Positions 1 to 7,564 of a stretch of 62,869 bases of DNA are shown here, one piece after another. The DNA is from Ruminococcus_G sp963594675. Its GTDB lineage: Bacteria > Bacillota > Clostridia > Lachnospirales > Lachnospiraceae. The stretch spans positions 1 through 62,869 of the forward strand of contig CAVBGA010000171.1 in assembly GCA_963594675.1 (NCBI GenBank), read 5' to 3'. A model generated the notes under the pieces. It searched no databases and was not told where the DNA came from. It worked only from the letters and a program-made list of their open reading frames with translations. Position 1 is the stretch's first letter. Each line of letters begins with the position of its first letter. The position numbers and the translations under genes are program-made.

Positions 1-90
1 CTTCTGCATCTGGATTATAGCCGGGATGTTATGAATATCATGACAAACTGCCGGAAAGAATGGGGATTGAAGTATCCGGAAGAGGAGTAA
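1..90 (+). CDS. C-terminal end of an unidentified gene (partial)
   Basis: Frame 1 is open from the window edge to a TAA at 88-90 and encodes the last 29 residues of a protein, ending in a charged tail (KYPEEE). It is followed 12 bases later by a good terminator, which supports it being a true gene end. I do not recognise the family from so short a tail. Confidence 0.4.
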   Translation, partial: LLHLDYSRDVMNIMTNCRKEWGLKYPEEE

Positions 91-102
91 ATTTCTTTTA
101 AG

Positions 103-143
103 AAACTTCAGGAATTTCGCTATGCGATTTTCCTGAAGTTTTT
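103..143 (+). terminator. Rho-independent terminator
   Basis: A 12-bp perfect stem (AAACTTCAGGAA at 103-114, TTCCTGAAGTTT at 130-141) ends in a T run. It closes the partial gene at the window start. It also lies just beyond the 3' end of the minus-strand toxin-antitoxin pair. Confidence 0.75.
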
Positions 144-151
144 ACTAGTTC

Positions 152-556
152 TTATTCAACATAGTAATTTCTAGCTTTTTCTTTAAATTTTTCGAACAAG
201 GAGTAATACTTGTCTACGATATCATAAAATTTTTTCTTAGCAAAGGTACCATCATAATCATGAGCCAATTGATTTCTTGTACGAAGCATCTGTAACCATG
301 TATCATCATCTATAATTCCATTCACAAAAGCCTGTTCTAGGGTTTGCCTAGGTGATCCGGCTGCAAATTCGAGGATTTCCATTTTCTTAATCAAAATATC
401 TTTCATAACCTTCCATGCAATATCAAATGTTAGATTAAAATTCAAAACAGTTCCTTCAAGAACAAAATCTGCAGTAGGATCCGCCTTTCTGCTTTTACTC
501 AAATTCTGCAAGCTTTTACAAAATGTATGATAACGGTTAATATATTTGTCTGCCAT
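152..556 (-). CDS. HEPN-domain protein of a HEPN/MNT toxin-antitoxin pair (HI0074/HepT-like)
   Basis: This 134-residue all-helical protein matches the nucleotidyltransferase substrate-binding (HI0074/HepT) family. Near the C-terminus it carries RNQLAH at residues 94-99, followed by DYD. This fits the R-X4-6-H signature of HEPN RNases. In known systems the HEPN protein is the RNase toxin and the paired MNT protein silences it, by AMPylation in the HepT/MntA case. The gene follows the MNT gene with a 20-bp overlap, so the two are translationally coupled. The start at 556 has GGAGG upstream. Whether this copy is an active toxin cannot be told from sequence. Confidence 0.85.
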   Translation of the reverse strand: MADKYINRYHTFCKSLQNLSKSRKADPTADFVLEGTVLNFNLTFDIAWKVMKDILIKKMEILEFAAGSPRQTLEQAFVNGIIDDDTWLQMLRTRNQLAHDYDGTFAKKKFYDIVDKYYSLFEKFKEKARNYYVE

Positions 557-818
557 ATTTTTTTATATCCTCCAACAAATATTCATTATGTATATCCTCA
601 TAGTTAAAAATATCGATTTTCCTAAGTGTATCGATTTCTTCAAGATCCTTTTCTAACTTTAAAATATCAGAGCATCCATACACAACAAAATCAATATCAC
701 TGGTAGGCAGTGCTGTTCCAGTAGCAAAAGATCCAAACAAAGCCAGATGTTCTACACCATTTTTTTTGCAAATTCTTGTCACTTCTTCAATTAATTCTGA
801 AATTGGCATTACATTCAT
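537..818 (-). CDS. Minimal nucleotidyltransferase (MNT) antitoxin
   Basis: The 93-residue protein has the minimal nucleotidyltransferase signature GSFATG...SDIDFVV (GSxxxG...SDxD). Its two aspartates are expected to bind the catalytic Mg2+. An in-frame ATG lies further upstream at 857, but the ATG at 818 has a strong AGAGGGGGG Shine-Dalgarno and is preferred. MNT proteins paired with HEPN proteins act as antitoxins by transferring nucleotides to the toxin. The gene is first in a two-gene operon beside IS3 debris, a typical setting for mobile toxin-antitoxin modules. Confidence 0.85.
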   Translation of the reverse strand: MNVMPISELIEEVTRICKKNGVEHLALFGSFATGTALPTSDIDFVVYGCSDILKLEKDLEEIDTLRKIDIFNYEDIHNEYLLEDIKKYGRQIY

Positions 819-875
819 ACTCTGCCCCCCTCTGTTCAAAGTATAAACAATTCCCACATATTTCTCAATATGAAC

Positions 876-1196
876 CTATGTGGTGTAGAGGCGGTTACCT
901 GTGTTGCCCATCGTAGAAGTTGCACGTGTTATCCACGTTGGTTCAAGGCGGTAAACATCCTCAATCTCTGAAACTATAAAACCTGCGGTGCAACGCTTAC
1001 GCGGTAAGTCCTTGACAATATCCTAGAACAGTGTTTTCCCGTTATTGAAGGTGTGAGGGCGCTCCATATTATATTCATGATATGCATAATGCTCAATTAC
1101 TTCACAAAGAGCTGCTTCCGTATCGTATTCGTGTTGGTAAATCAACTCCCTCTTCAATGTATTGATATATCATTCCATTGATGCGTTATCATATGA
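876..1196 (-). pseudogene. IS3-family transposase (OrfB) C-terminal remnant
   Basis: Read on the minus strand from 1196 downwards, one frame gives the C-terminal rve-domain pattern of IS3/IS150 transposases. It runs from YDNASME through INTLKRELIY to YHEYNMERPHTFNNGKT and ends at a TAG (876-878). The frame is broken by a TGA at 1170-1172, where a Trp-like residue is expected, and a TAG at 1023-1025. The upstream catalytic part is missing. This is a decayed, immobile copy. The DN of YDNASME is the usual second catalytic Asp region of the DDE fold. Confidence 0.75.
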
Positions 1197-1630
1197 ATGT
1201 CCAGCTTTACTCATGCTTTGCATTGTAAATTGCGAGAAATTACATTTTTGGAGATGAATGTAACAAGCTCTACCAGTACACAGCAATTTACAATGCATCA
1301 TTCCCAAGCATACAATTTAAGTCGCGCTCTTAATGGAGACGAAATCCATTGTTTACGTAAACTTAGACGCGAAGGCTCTTCCTGAGCGTATTAGTTGTAG
1401 TTAACAATTAGTTCGGCGGAATGTTGCGACTGTTTGCGGGGAAGCAGGCATTATAAAATTGCGTACGTATTCCGAAAGCATGCATTATGAAAGCACACCC
1501 GCATTGCAAAAAACGCAGCAGGCAATATTTGAATATTTTTACATCACCTATAGAAATTGAAGGCAAGTGCAAAATGAATAATACTTATAGTAGCTAGTAA
1601 ATAGTAATTCGAAATATAGCACATAATTAC
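1197..1630. other. Degenerate spacer with possible further mobile-element debris
   Basis: No intact gene is visible. Around 1505-1560 the plus strand reads QQAIFEYFYITYRN before a stop. This faintly resembles the AIFEYI..YN segment of IS3 transposases in the opposite orientation, so a second relic is possible but weak. The open frame at 1197-1385 has no ribosome binding site and no recognisable domain. Confidence 0.35.
1219..1297. repeat. 15-bp perfect inverted repeat
   Basis: TGCATTGTAAATTGC at 1219-1233 is repeated in inverted orientation at 1283-1297, with 49 bases between. It lies in the degenerate region next to the IS3 relic. It may be the ends of a tiny decayed element or a chance palindrome. 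Confidence 0.5.
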
Positions 1631-1660
1631 ATGCTTATAAGAAAGAACAAGGAGGCTACT

Positions 1661-2605
1661 ATGAGACTTTGTTTAAACACAGACGGACTTGGTCATCTGT
1701 CCTTTGAGGAAATGGTAAAAACCTCTGCCGACATTGGCATCGAATCTTTGGAAATTGCCTGTGGCAATTGGTCAAATGCTCCCCATATGGATCTCGATCG
1801 TATGCTTTCTAGCTCAACAGCCAGAGAAAAATACATGGATACCATCAAAAAAAATGGTCTGGTACTGGAAGCACTGAACTGTTCTGGCAATCAGCTAGAA
1901 CCCAACGAAACAGGAAAAGCCCATCAGGCAGTGGTAGAAAAGACTTTCCAGCTGGCTGAGGTCCTCGGAGTGACCAGCATCGTTATGATGTCCGGCCTGC
2001 CGGGCGGCAACGCCAGCGACAGCTGTGCCAACTGGGTAACTACCTGCTGGCCCATGAGCTGTCAGGATATGCTGAAATATCAATGGGAAGAAGTTTTGAT
2101 TCCCTACTGGGAAAAGACAGTAAAATTGGCGGAAAATCATGGAATTACTTCCATCGCCCTGGAAAATCATGGTGCTCAATGCGTGTATAATGCAGAGACC
2201 CTTCTTCGCCTGAGAAATGCCGTTTCTCCTATGATTGGTATGAATCTAGATCCTTCCCATCATATGTGGATGGGCGGCGACGGCATTGAAATGGCCAAAG
2301 TATTGGGTGAAGCAGCTATTCATCATGTCCATGCCAAGGATCTCCGCAAGGAAAGAGGCCGTTTTGCAGCAAATGGCGGCCTGGAAACCAAGTTCTTTGA
2401 TGACTATAATCACCGCTATTGGAATTATGTGGCTCTTGGTTTCGGCGAAAGCTGTAAATGGTGGAAAGAATTCTTTGCTGTATTAAGCATGATGGGCTAC
2501 GATGGACCCGTTTCCCTGGAAATCGAGGATAAGACTATGCCCGCTCTGACAGCCATCAAAAAATCTATTAATTTCCTTCATGAAGTAATGCCAAGGGATT
2601 TTTAA
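1661..2605 (+). CDS. Sugar phosphate isomerase/epimerase (xylose isomerase-like TIM barrel)
   Basis: The 314-residue protein belongs to the AP-endonuclease-2/xylose isomerase-like TIM barrel family, like IolE, IolH and ketose epimerases. Conserved metal-ligand positions are visible: Glu in ALENHGA, Asp/His in NLDPSHH, His in HVHAKD and Glu in SLEIED near the C-terminus. These form the usual divalent-metal site for sugar or inositol isomerisation. The ATG at 1661 is chosen because AAGGAGG sits just before it; an ATG 30 bases upstream lacks one. The neighbouring AraC, SDR and RbsB-like genes suggest a sugar or polyol catabolic block. The substrate is not determinable here. Confidence 0.85.
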   Translation: MRLCLNTDGLGHLSFEEMVKTSADIGIESLEIACGNWSNAPHMDLDRMLSSSTAREKYMDTIKKNGLVLEALNCSGNQLEPNETGKAHQAVVEKTFQLAEVLGVTSIVMMSGLPGGNASDSCANWVTTCWPMSCQDMLKYQWEEVLIPYWEKTVKLAENHGITSIALENHGAQCVYNAETLLRLRNAVSPMIGMNLDPSHHMWMGGDGIEMAKVLGEAAIHHVHAKDLRKERGRFAANGGLETKFFDDYNHRYWNYVALGFGESCKWWKEFFAVLSMMGYDGPVSLEIEDKTMPALTAIKKSINFLHEVMPRDF

Positions 2606-2636
2606 ATCCTATTATCTTCCTTCAATGTCAAGACTC

Positions 2637-2658
2637 AGTCGGGGTTTGAACCCCGACT
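2637..2658. terminator. Hairpin between convergent genes
   Basis: AGTCGGGGTT pairs with AACCCCGACT around a very short loop. It sits between the stops of two convergent genes and can serve both strands. T runs are weak on both sides, so termination efficiency is uncertain. Confidence 0.6.
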
Positions 2659-2661
2659 AAG

Positions 2662-3507
2662 TTAAAATGGAATTTTACGAAAAGCAGTCGGCGTCATGCC
2701 GGCTCTTTTTTTGAAGGTTCTGATAAAATTAGAGGCATTGTCAAATCCACATTTCTCCGCTATCAGTTCTATAGAGTCATGGGTGGTTACCAAGAGCCCC
2801 TTGGCATGCTGAATCCGCATATTCAAAAAATATTGATGGGGCGTCATGCCTATATATTTTTTAAAATATCTATTGAAATAAAATTTGCTTAGATTCACAT
2901 AATTCGCAAGTTCATCCATGGAAATATTTTCTGTCACATGCTCTTCCATATAATGAATCGCCTTATCTATTGACTCATTAGAGGTATATTGAGAGTCTGA
3001 GCAATCCTCCACAAGTTCACATAAGATCATATGGATATAGACCGACATACGATGCTCATTTTGCATATTTGCCTGGGTTTTTGCCATATGGAAAAGGTTG
3101 GAAAAAATATTATTTAATATGGCCGATCCGGCCTCCCGAATACAGGCACTTTGATTCAATTGATAGATTAAATCCGTATAGGAAACACTGCTGGGACCTG
3201 TAAAATGAAAATAATGGAATTTAAGCTTGCTTAGAGCCTTGTAACTATGCTCTTTTCTGCAATCAATCAAAACCACATCATTCTTTTTCGCCTCCAAAAC
3301 CTCATCCTTAAAGGTAACCTCCAATTCCCCCTCATCAATAAAAAGAAGCAAAATAGATTCCCAATAGGGATGGGTTACTTCATATCTGGTATCACAATAA
3401 AAAACTCCTATATGCTGCACACAAAACAAAGACCTTTCCGCAAAATCGGATGGCGTTAAAAAATATATCTCTGACGAATCAAGGATTCCCTCTTCTAATT
3501 TATGCAT
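2662..3507 (-). CDS. AraC family transcriptional regulator
   Basis: The 281-residue protein has an N-terminal cupin-like sensor half and a C-terminal AraC DNA-binding domain with two helix-turn-helix units. The second contains IAEKCGFDNASNFIRTFKK and ends in GMTPTAFRK, the family signature. The start has GAGGTGAAATT upstream. It is transcribed convergently to the isomerase and divergently from the SDR/RbsB-like genes. It probably controls this sugar block in response to a small ligand, which is inference from position. Confidence 0.9.
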   Translation of the reverse strand: MHKLEEGILDSSEIYFLTPSDFAERSLFCVQHIGVFYCDTRYEVTHPYWESILLLFIDEGELEVTFKDEVLEAKKNDVVLIDCRKEHSYKALSKLKFHYFHFTGPSSVSYTDLIYQLNQSACIREAGSAILNNIFSNLFHMAKTQANMQNEHRMSVYIHMILCELVEDCSDSQYTSNESIDKAIHYMEEHVTENISMDELANYVNLSKFYFNRYFKKYIGMTPHQYFLNMRIQHAKGLLVTTHDSIELIAEKCGFDNASNFIRTFKKRAGMTPTAFRKIPF

Positions 3508-3676
3508 AATTTCACCTCACAATCAAAGGGCTTTTTTTGAATATTTCCAGGCAATCTCAGAAATTGTTCCTATCATCAAGGTACCATATAATAAGCTTAC
3601 ATTCAAGAAAACGCAACTGAAAAAGCACAAATTATAGTAACTATTCAGTTAAAAAAATCAAAAGGAGGATCCTATC

Positions 3677-4468
3677 ATGGGAGAAAATTACAAAGGAAGA
3701 TTATGTATTGCAACTGGAGCTGCCAGAGGTATTGGTAAAGCATGTGCCGTAAAATTTGCTCAGTATGGCGGCGATGTGATTATGGTGGATGTCAATAAAG
3801 ACCTGCTGGAAAAATCCGCCACTGAAGTCGCTAAAAAATATGGTGTAAAAACCTATGCCTACGCTGTTGATATCAGTGATTTTGAGGCATGCGAAAAATT
3901 TTACGCTGATGTTAATAAAAAAATCGGTGTGGTAGATGTGTTGGCAAACTGCGCAGGCATTACCGTATCCAAGCACATGATCGACCTAACCCCAGCAGAG
4001 TGGGAAAGAGTCATCAACGTAAACCTGAGAGGTACCTGGGGTCTCAGCCAGTTATTTGCAAAACAGCTTAAAGACTCTGATAAGAAAAAAGGTAATATTG
4101 TTACCATTTCCTCCCAGGCCTCTAAGATTGGTGAATCAGCCAACGGCGTATACTCCATTTCCAAAGCTGGATTAAACTCTCTGACTCAGGTTCTGGGACT
4201 GGAATATGCTCAGTATGGCATCTCTGTCTCCGCTGTATGCCCAGGTTATGTAAATACAGAGATGGTACAGGAAGTCTTCCAGAAACGTTCCCTTGTGGAA
4301 GGCAAAACACCGGAAGAATACGAGAAAGAGCTGACAAAAGACGTTGCTATGGGCAGAATGTGCGAACCAGAAGAAGTTGCAGACCTTATGGCATTTTTAG
4401 CTGGTGGCCGAGCTGACTATATCACCGGTGTCACAGTTACTATTGCAGGTGGAAAGACTCTGATTTAA
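3677..4468 (+). CDS. SDR family NAD(P)-dependent oxidoreductase
   Basis: This 263-residue classical short-chain dehydrogenase has the cofactor motif TGAARGIG near residue 10 and NAG (in ANCAGI) near residue 90. It has a catalytic Ser in TISSQAS and the catalytic YSISK (YxxxK). Length and the C-terminal ITGVTVTIAGG match the FabG/sorbitol-dehydrogenase-like group, which interconverts hydroxyl and keto groups on sugars, polyols or acyl chains. AAAGGAGG precedes the start. With the TIM-barrel isomerase and RbsB-like protein nearby, a sugar or polyol dehydrogenase is the better guess. TAGTAACTATTCAG at 3635-3648 lies in its 5' region. Confidence 0.9.
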   Translation: MGENYKGRLCIATGAARGIGKACAVKFAQYGGDVIMVDVNKDLLEKSATEVAKKYGVKTYAYAVDISDFEACEKFYADVNKKIGVVDVLANCAGITVSKHMIDLTPAEWERVINVNLRGTWGLSQLFAKQLKDSDKKKGNIVTISSQASKIGESANGVYSISKAGLNSLTQVLGLEYAQYGISVSAVCPGYVNTEMVQEVFQKRSLVEGKTPEEYEKELTKDVAMGRMCEPEEVADLMAFLAGGRADYITGVTVTIAGGKTLI

Positions 4469-4634
4469 TCTGGTCTTCACCATAGATTGCTGCTAAAATC
4501 AGCAATACGTTCCCTCTTTTCCCACTTTTCCATCATTCCCTATGCCTCTTTCAAACTCTCTCCAAATAGAAACAGGAATACACACGATAGAAATATACAT
4601 GGAAATAAAGCAAAACAAGAAAGGATCGTGAAAT

Positions 4635-5666
4635 ATGAAAAAGAGACTTTTTGCATTGGCACTTGTTGGTATCCTGACTGCCTCTTGTCTGACAGGCTGC
4701 GGCGATTCCTCTACAAACAGTGATAGCAGTAGTTCCTCTGCTGCATCTGATTCCGCATCAGACTCCTCAGATGACAACTACAATATTAGCCTGATTGTCA
4801 AACTGACCGATGGACATTTCAATAAAGTTATCGCCGGTGCGAAAGCCTATGCCGATGAGCATTCCAATGTAACTGTAGATGTATTATCTCCTACCTCAGC
4901 AACTGCTTATGATGAGCAGATCAACATGATTGAGACAGCCCTCGGCACAGATTCCTGTGATGCCATTGTTATTTCCCCATTGCAGTCGGATTCTGCTGCC
5001 AATCTTGTGGCAAACACCGACAAGACCATTATTGCATGTGATACAGATTTTGATTCTGATAAGAAATCCGCCTTTGTCGGTACCGGAAATGAAGAAGCCG
5101 CTTATCAGGGTGGTAAAGCCGCTGTAGAATCCAAAATCGCCGATAGTATCGAAAAGCCTACCGCCATCATTCTCACCGGTGTTCAGGGCGATGAGACCCA
5201 TGATGCTCGCCTGAATGGTTATAAAAAAGGTGTGAAAGAAGCTGGCGGAGAAGTTTTGGAAGTGCAATATTGCGACGCCACAGCCGACAAAGCAGCTACC
5301 GCAATGGAAGCAGAAATCCAGAAATATCCGGAAGGCGTAGATATCGTCCTGAGTACCAATGATGACATGGTTATGTCTGCAGCCAAGGTAAGAACGGACT
5401 CTGGCGGAGATGCTTACAAAGATACTCTCTTCTGTGGATTCGATGGTAACCAGTCAGCTCTTGAAGCCATCCAGGATGGCACTATTGGAATGGATGTAGC
5501 TCAGGAAGGTTATCAGATGGGCTATAAATCCGTGGAAGCTGCTGTCGCTGTATTAAGCGGTGAAAGTGTTGACGAATTTATCGATTCCGGATCTACAGTT
5601 GTAGACACAGACAATGTAGACGATTATATCCAGCAAATGAAGGATATCGGCGTCTGGGAAGATTAA
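4635..5666 (+). CDS. RbsB-like sugar-binding lipoprotein (orphan)
   Basis: The 343-residue protein starts with a lipoprotein signal (MKKRLFALALVG...LTGCG), where the Cys is lipidated, followed by a Ser/Asp-rich linker. The rest is a type 1 periplasmic-binding fold of the ribose/galactose class, with AYDEQINMIETAL, ISPLQSD, ACDTDFDSDKK and FCGFDGNQ. No ATPase or permease gene is adjacent, so it must use a remote or shared transporter, or act in sensing. It follows the SDR gene after 166 bases and ends at a strong terminator. It is distantly like the two paralogues near 55-57 kb. Confidence 0.9.
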   Translation: MKKRLFALALVGILTASCLTGCGDSSTNSDSSSSSAASDSASDSSDDNYNISLIVKLTDGHFNKVIAGAKAYADEHSNVTVDVLSPTSATAYDEQINMIETALGTDSCDAIVISPLQSDSAANLVANTDKTIIACDTDFDSDKKSAFVGTGNEEAAYQGGKAAVESKIADSIEKPTAIILTGVQGDETHDARLNGYKKGVKEAGGEVLEVQYCDATADKAATAMEAEIQKYPEGVDIVLSTNDDMVMSAAKVRTDSGGDAYKDTLFCGFDGNQSALEAIQDGTIGMDVAQEGYQMGYKSVEAAVAVLSGESVDEFIDSGSTVVDTDNVDDYIQQMKDIGVWED

Positions 5667-5683
5667 TCTATAGTGACTATTTA

Positions 5684-5715
5684 GCGGCGAAGAAAATCTT
5701 CGCCGCAATTTTTTT
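5684..5715 (+). terminator. Rho-independent terminator
   Basis: A 10-bp perfect stem (GCGGCGAAGA / TCTTCGCCGC) with an AAA loop is followed by a seven-T run. It terminates the RbsB-like gene. On the other strand it lies 40 bases beyond the GDPD stop and may serve both. TAGTGACTATTTAG at 5671-5684 leads into it. Confidence 0.9.
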
Positions 5716-5754
5716 AAATTTTATCCCCACAATTGCTCTTAATGGCAAATAAAT

Positions 5755-6471
5755 TCATCGTAAATCCTCGACAGCATTTTTTGAATATTTCCAAGCATCC
5801 AATTTTCTAGTCGTAATATTCTTTACCCCTTTCTCCCGAAAATGCTTAATTTCTTCTGCTTCATTCACAGTCCAAACAGAAATTTCCATATCATAGCTTT
5901 CTACAATTTTCAAGAATTCATCCACTGCCAGCTTATAATACACATTGATTACCTTTATTCCGAACTTTTTACACAATTCACACATGTCCTTTGCTGCTTC
6001 CAAGGCATATAAGGGATTCTTCATGCATTTCTCATATAGATCCGGTATCTGTTCATCAATATTCCAGAAAATTCTATCTGAGTTAATGAGAAGTTTCTTC
6101 CTTGGATCCACAGTTCCAGAAAAAATCAAACGATCTGCTACCCCACACTGCTGAGCTAATGCAAATACTTCATTTTCCAGATCTGCTTCTTTTAAATCAC
6201 AGTTCATCAGCATGGATGGATGTAATGCTAGCAAGGAAAAGACCTCTTTTAAATATGTCACCTGTTCTTCTGCATTCTTTTGCTTTTTATTATTTGTGTC
6301 TGCTTCCTTTCTGGCATCATGAGCCAAGAATAACCTTCCATCATCGCCCTTGCGGACATCCACTTCCAAAGCATCCGACTTAGAGGCCAATGCGTATTTT
6401 ACAAATTCTATACTGTTATCCGGGCGACCGTCGGCACCGGAATGTGCTGTAATTAAGGTTTTGCTTTTCAT
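5755..6471 (-). CDS. Glycerophosphodiester phosphodiesterase family protein (variant active site)
   Basis: The 238-residue protein is a GDPD TIM barrel, a family that hydrolyses glycerophosphodiesters to glycerol-3-phosphate plus an alcohol. It keeps AHSG near the N-terminus, LEVDVRKGDDGRLFLAHD (E-x-D and HD motifs), and NVYYKL and VWTVNE at the end. The canonical HRG...EN reads HSG...DN here, so the usual active-site Arg is Ser. No signal peptide is seen, so it acts in the cytosol. It is last in the importer operon, behind an internal terminator, which suggests it processes what the importer brings in. Confidence 0.85.
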   Translation of the reverse strand: MKSKTLITAHSGADGRPDNSIEFVKYALASKSDALEVDVRKGDDGRLFLAHDARKEADTNNKKQKNAEEQVTYLKEVFSLLALHPSMLMNCDLKEADLENEVFALAQQCGVADRLIFSGTVDPRKKLLINSDRIFWNIDEQIPDLYEKCMKNPLYALEAAKDMCELCKKFGIKVINVYYKLAVDEFLKIVESYDMEISVWTVNEAEEIKHFREKGVKNITTRKLDAWKYSKNAVEDLR

Positions 6472-6509
6472 AATAATCTATCCTCTATTTGATTCCTCAA
6501 TTTTTCGCT

Positions 6510-6543
6510 AAAAATGCCCGAAAACCCAATGGTTTTCGAGCAT
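6510..6543 (-). terminator. Intercistronic terminator/attenuator
   Basis: On the minus strand ATGCTCGAAAACC and GGTTTTCGGGCAT form a 13-bp stem followed by TTTTTA. It lies between the permease stop and the GDPD start, so it should reduce GDPD expression relative to the transporter genes. Confidence 0.75.
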
Positions 6544-6573
6544 TCCCACAGGCTGTTTCCAACCTATATCGTC

Positions 6574-7422
6574 TTATTGTTTTTCCCAGTCTGCTTCTTT
6601 CAGGTTTGTATAAATATATACACCTGCGGAAACGGAACAGATCAGGAACATGATTACGGACAATGCCGCCGAACGATTGTAGTTCAAATATTTATTGAAC
6701 TGGTCGAACAAGGCAATGCCCAGCATTTTCGGTGAGTTGCCTCCCATCAAGTATGGCGTTGTGAAGGATCCTACATTCGTCATAAATACAAAGGTACCTG
6801 CTACAATAACATCCTTGAGAGACAGTGGAAGGATCATGGAGGTAAACACTTTAAGTTTACCTGCTCCTACATCCCTTGCACCCTCGATAATGGAGTCCGG
6901 AATCGCACCCAGACCCGCTGTGATCATCATAGCTGCAAAAGGAATGTTAAACCAGAGGTTCATCGTAATAATACCACTGGCATGATACATCATACCCAGC
7001 TTAATATCCATACCAAAGAGCTGACCGATACGATTGATCAGACCTGTGTCACGGATAATGGTGATCATCGCATATACTGCACACATAGCCGGCACAAAAC
7101 GTGGAAGCAAATACAAGGTTCCAATAGTTTTGGCAATCTTTGATTTTACAAATCTCAGATAAAGGGCAAGCAGATATGCCACAACGAGAGCAACGATTAC
7201 TGTCACAAATACAACAAACAATGTAAACAAAATATTCTTTAGCTGTGCGGCATCAGTGAAAAAGTAGGCGTAGTTATCAAGGGTAAATGCACCTGTAGCT
7301 TCATCCTGAAAGCTTTGAATCACAGCACAAACGATTGGGTAAGCAACGGTCAACATGACGACGAGGAACGCCGGCATAACCATACCGTATGCCACAATAT
7401 TTCTTTTCAGGCTCTTGTTCAT
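6574..7422 (-). CDS. ABC transporter permease (PotB/PhnU-like)
   Basis: The 282-residue protein has about six hydrophobic segments and the permease EAA loop (EGARDVGAGKLKVFTSMILPL region) that docks to the ATPase. The type is that of spermidine/putrescine, iron and 2-aminoethylphosphonate importers rather than the MalF/UgpA sugar type. It is fourth in the order permease-ATPase-binding protein-permease-GDPD. Upstream AAGGGGAA supports the start. The substrate is inferred from the GDPD genes and the GlpP-type leader to be a glycerophosphodiester or glycerol-3-phosphate. Confidence 0.88.
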   Translation of the reverse strand: MNKSLKRNIVAYGMVMPAFLVVMLTVAYPIVCAVIQSFQDEATGAFTLDNYAYFFTDAAQLKNILFTLFVVFVTVIVALVVAYLLALYLRFVKSKIAKTIGTLYLLPRFVPAMCAVYAMITIIRDTGLINRIGQLFGMDIKLGMMYHASGIITMNLWFNIPFAAMMITAGLGAIPDSIIEGARDVGAGKLKVFTSMILPLSLKDVIVAGTFVFMTNVGSFTTPYLMGGNSPKMLGIALFDQFNKYLNYNRSAALSVIMFLICSVSAGVYIYTNLKEADWEKQ

Positions 7423-7444
7423 CTGATATTCCCCTTCGTTTCCC

Positions 7445-7515
7445 GCAGTAGAATCATAAATTCTGCTGCATTTTTGTTAAATCCTATGGACAGCCATCCG
7501 CGGGATGGCTATCCA
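7445..7515 (-). other. Intercistronic hairpins downstream of the binding-protein gene
   Basis: TGGACAGCCATCC (7487-7499) pairs with GGATGGCTATCCA (7503-7515) across a 3-base loop. A second smaller stem spans 7445-7469. The main hairpin lacks a T run, so it looks like a 3' mRNA stabiliser. Such hairpins behind binding-protein genes usually raise binding-protein levels over the membrane parts. Confidence 0.65.
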
Positions 7516-7564
7516 TTTGGGATTATTGTCAGTAATTATTTCAATAGCTTCTTTTAATATTTTA

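Noticed and set aside
1197..1385. Small plus-strand open frame
   Set aside because: No Shine-Dalgarno and no domain; lies in degenerate mobile-element debris.
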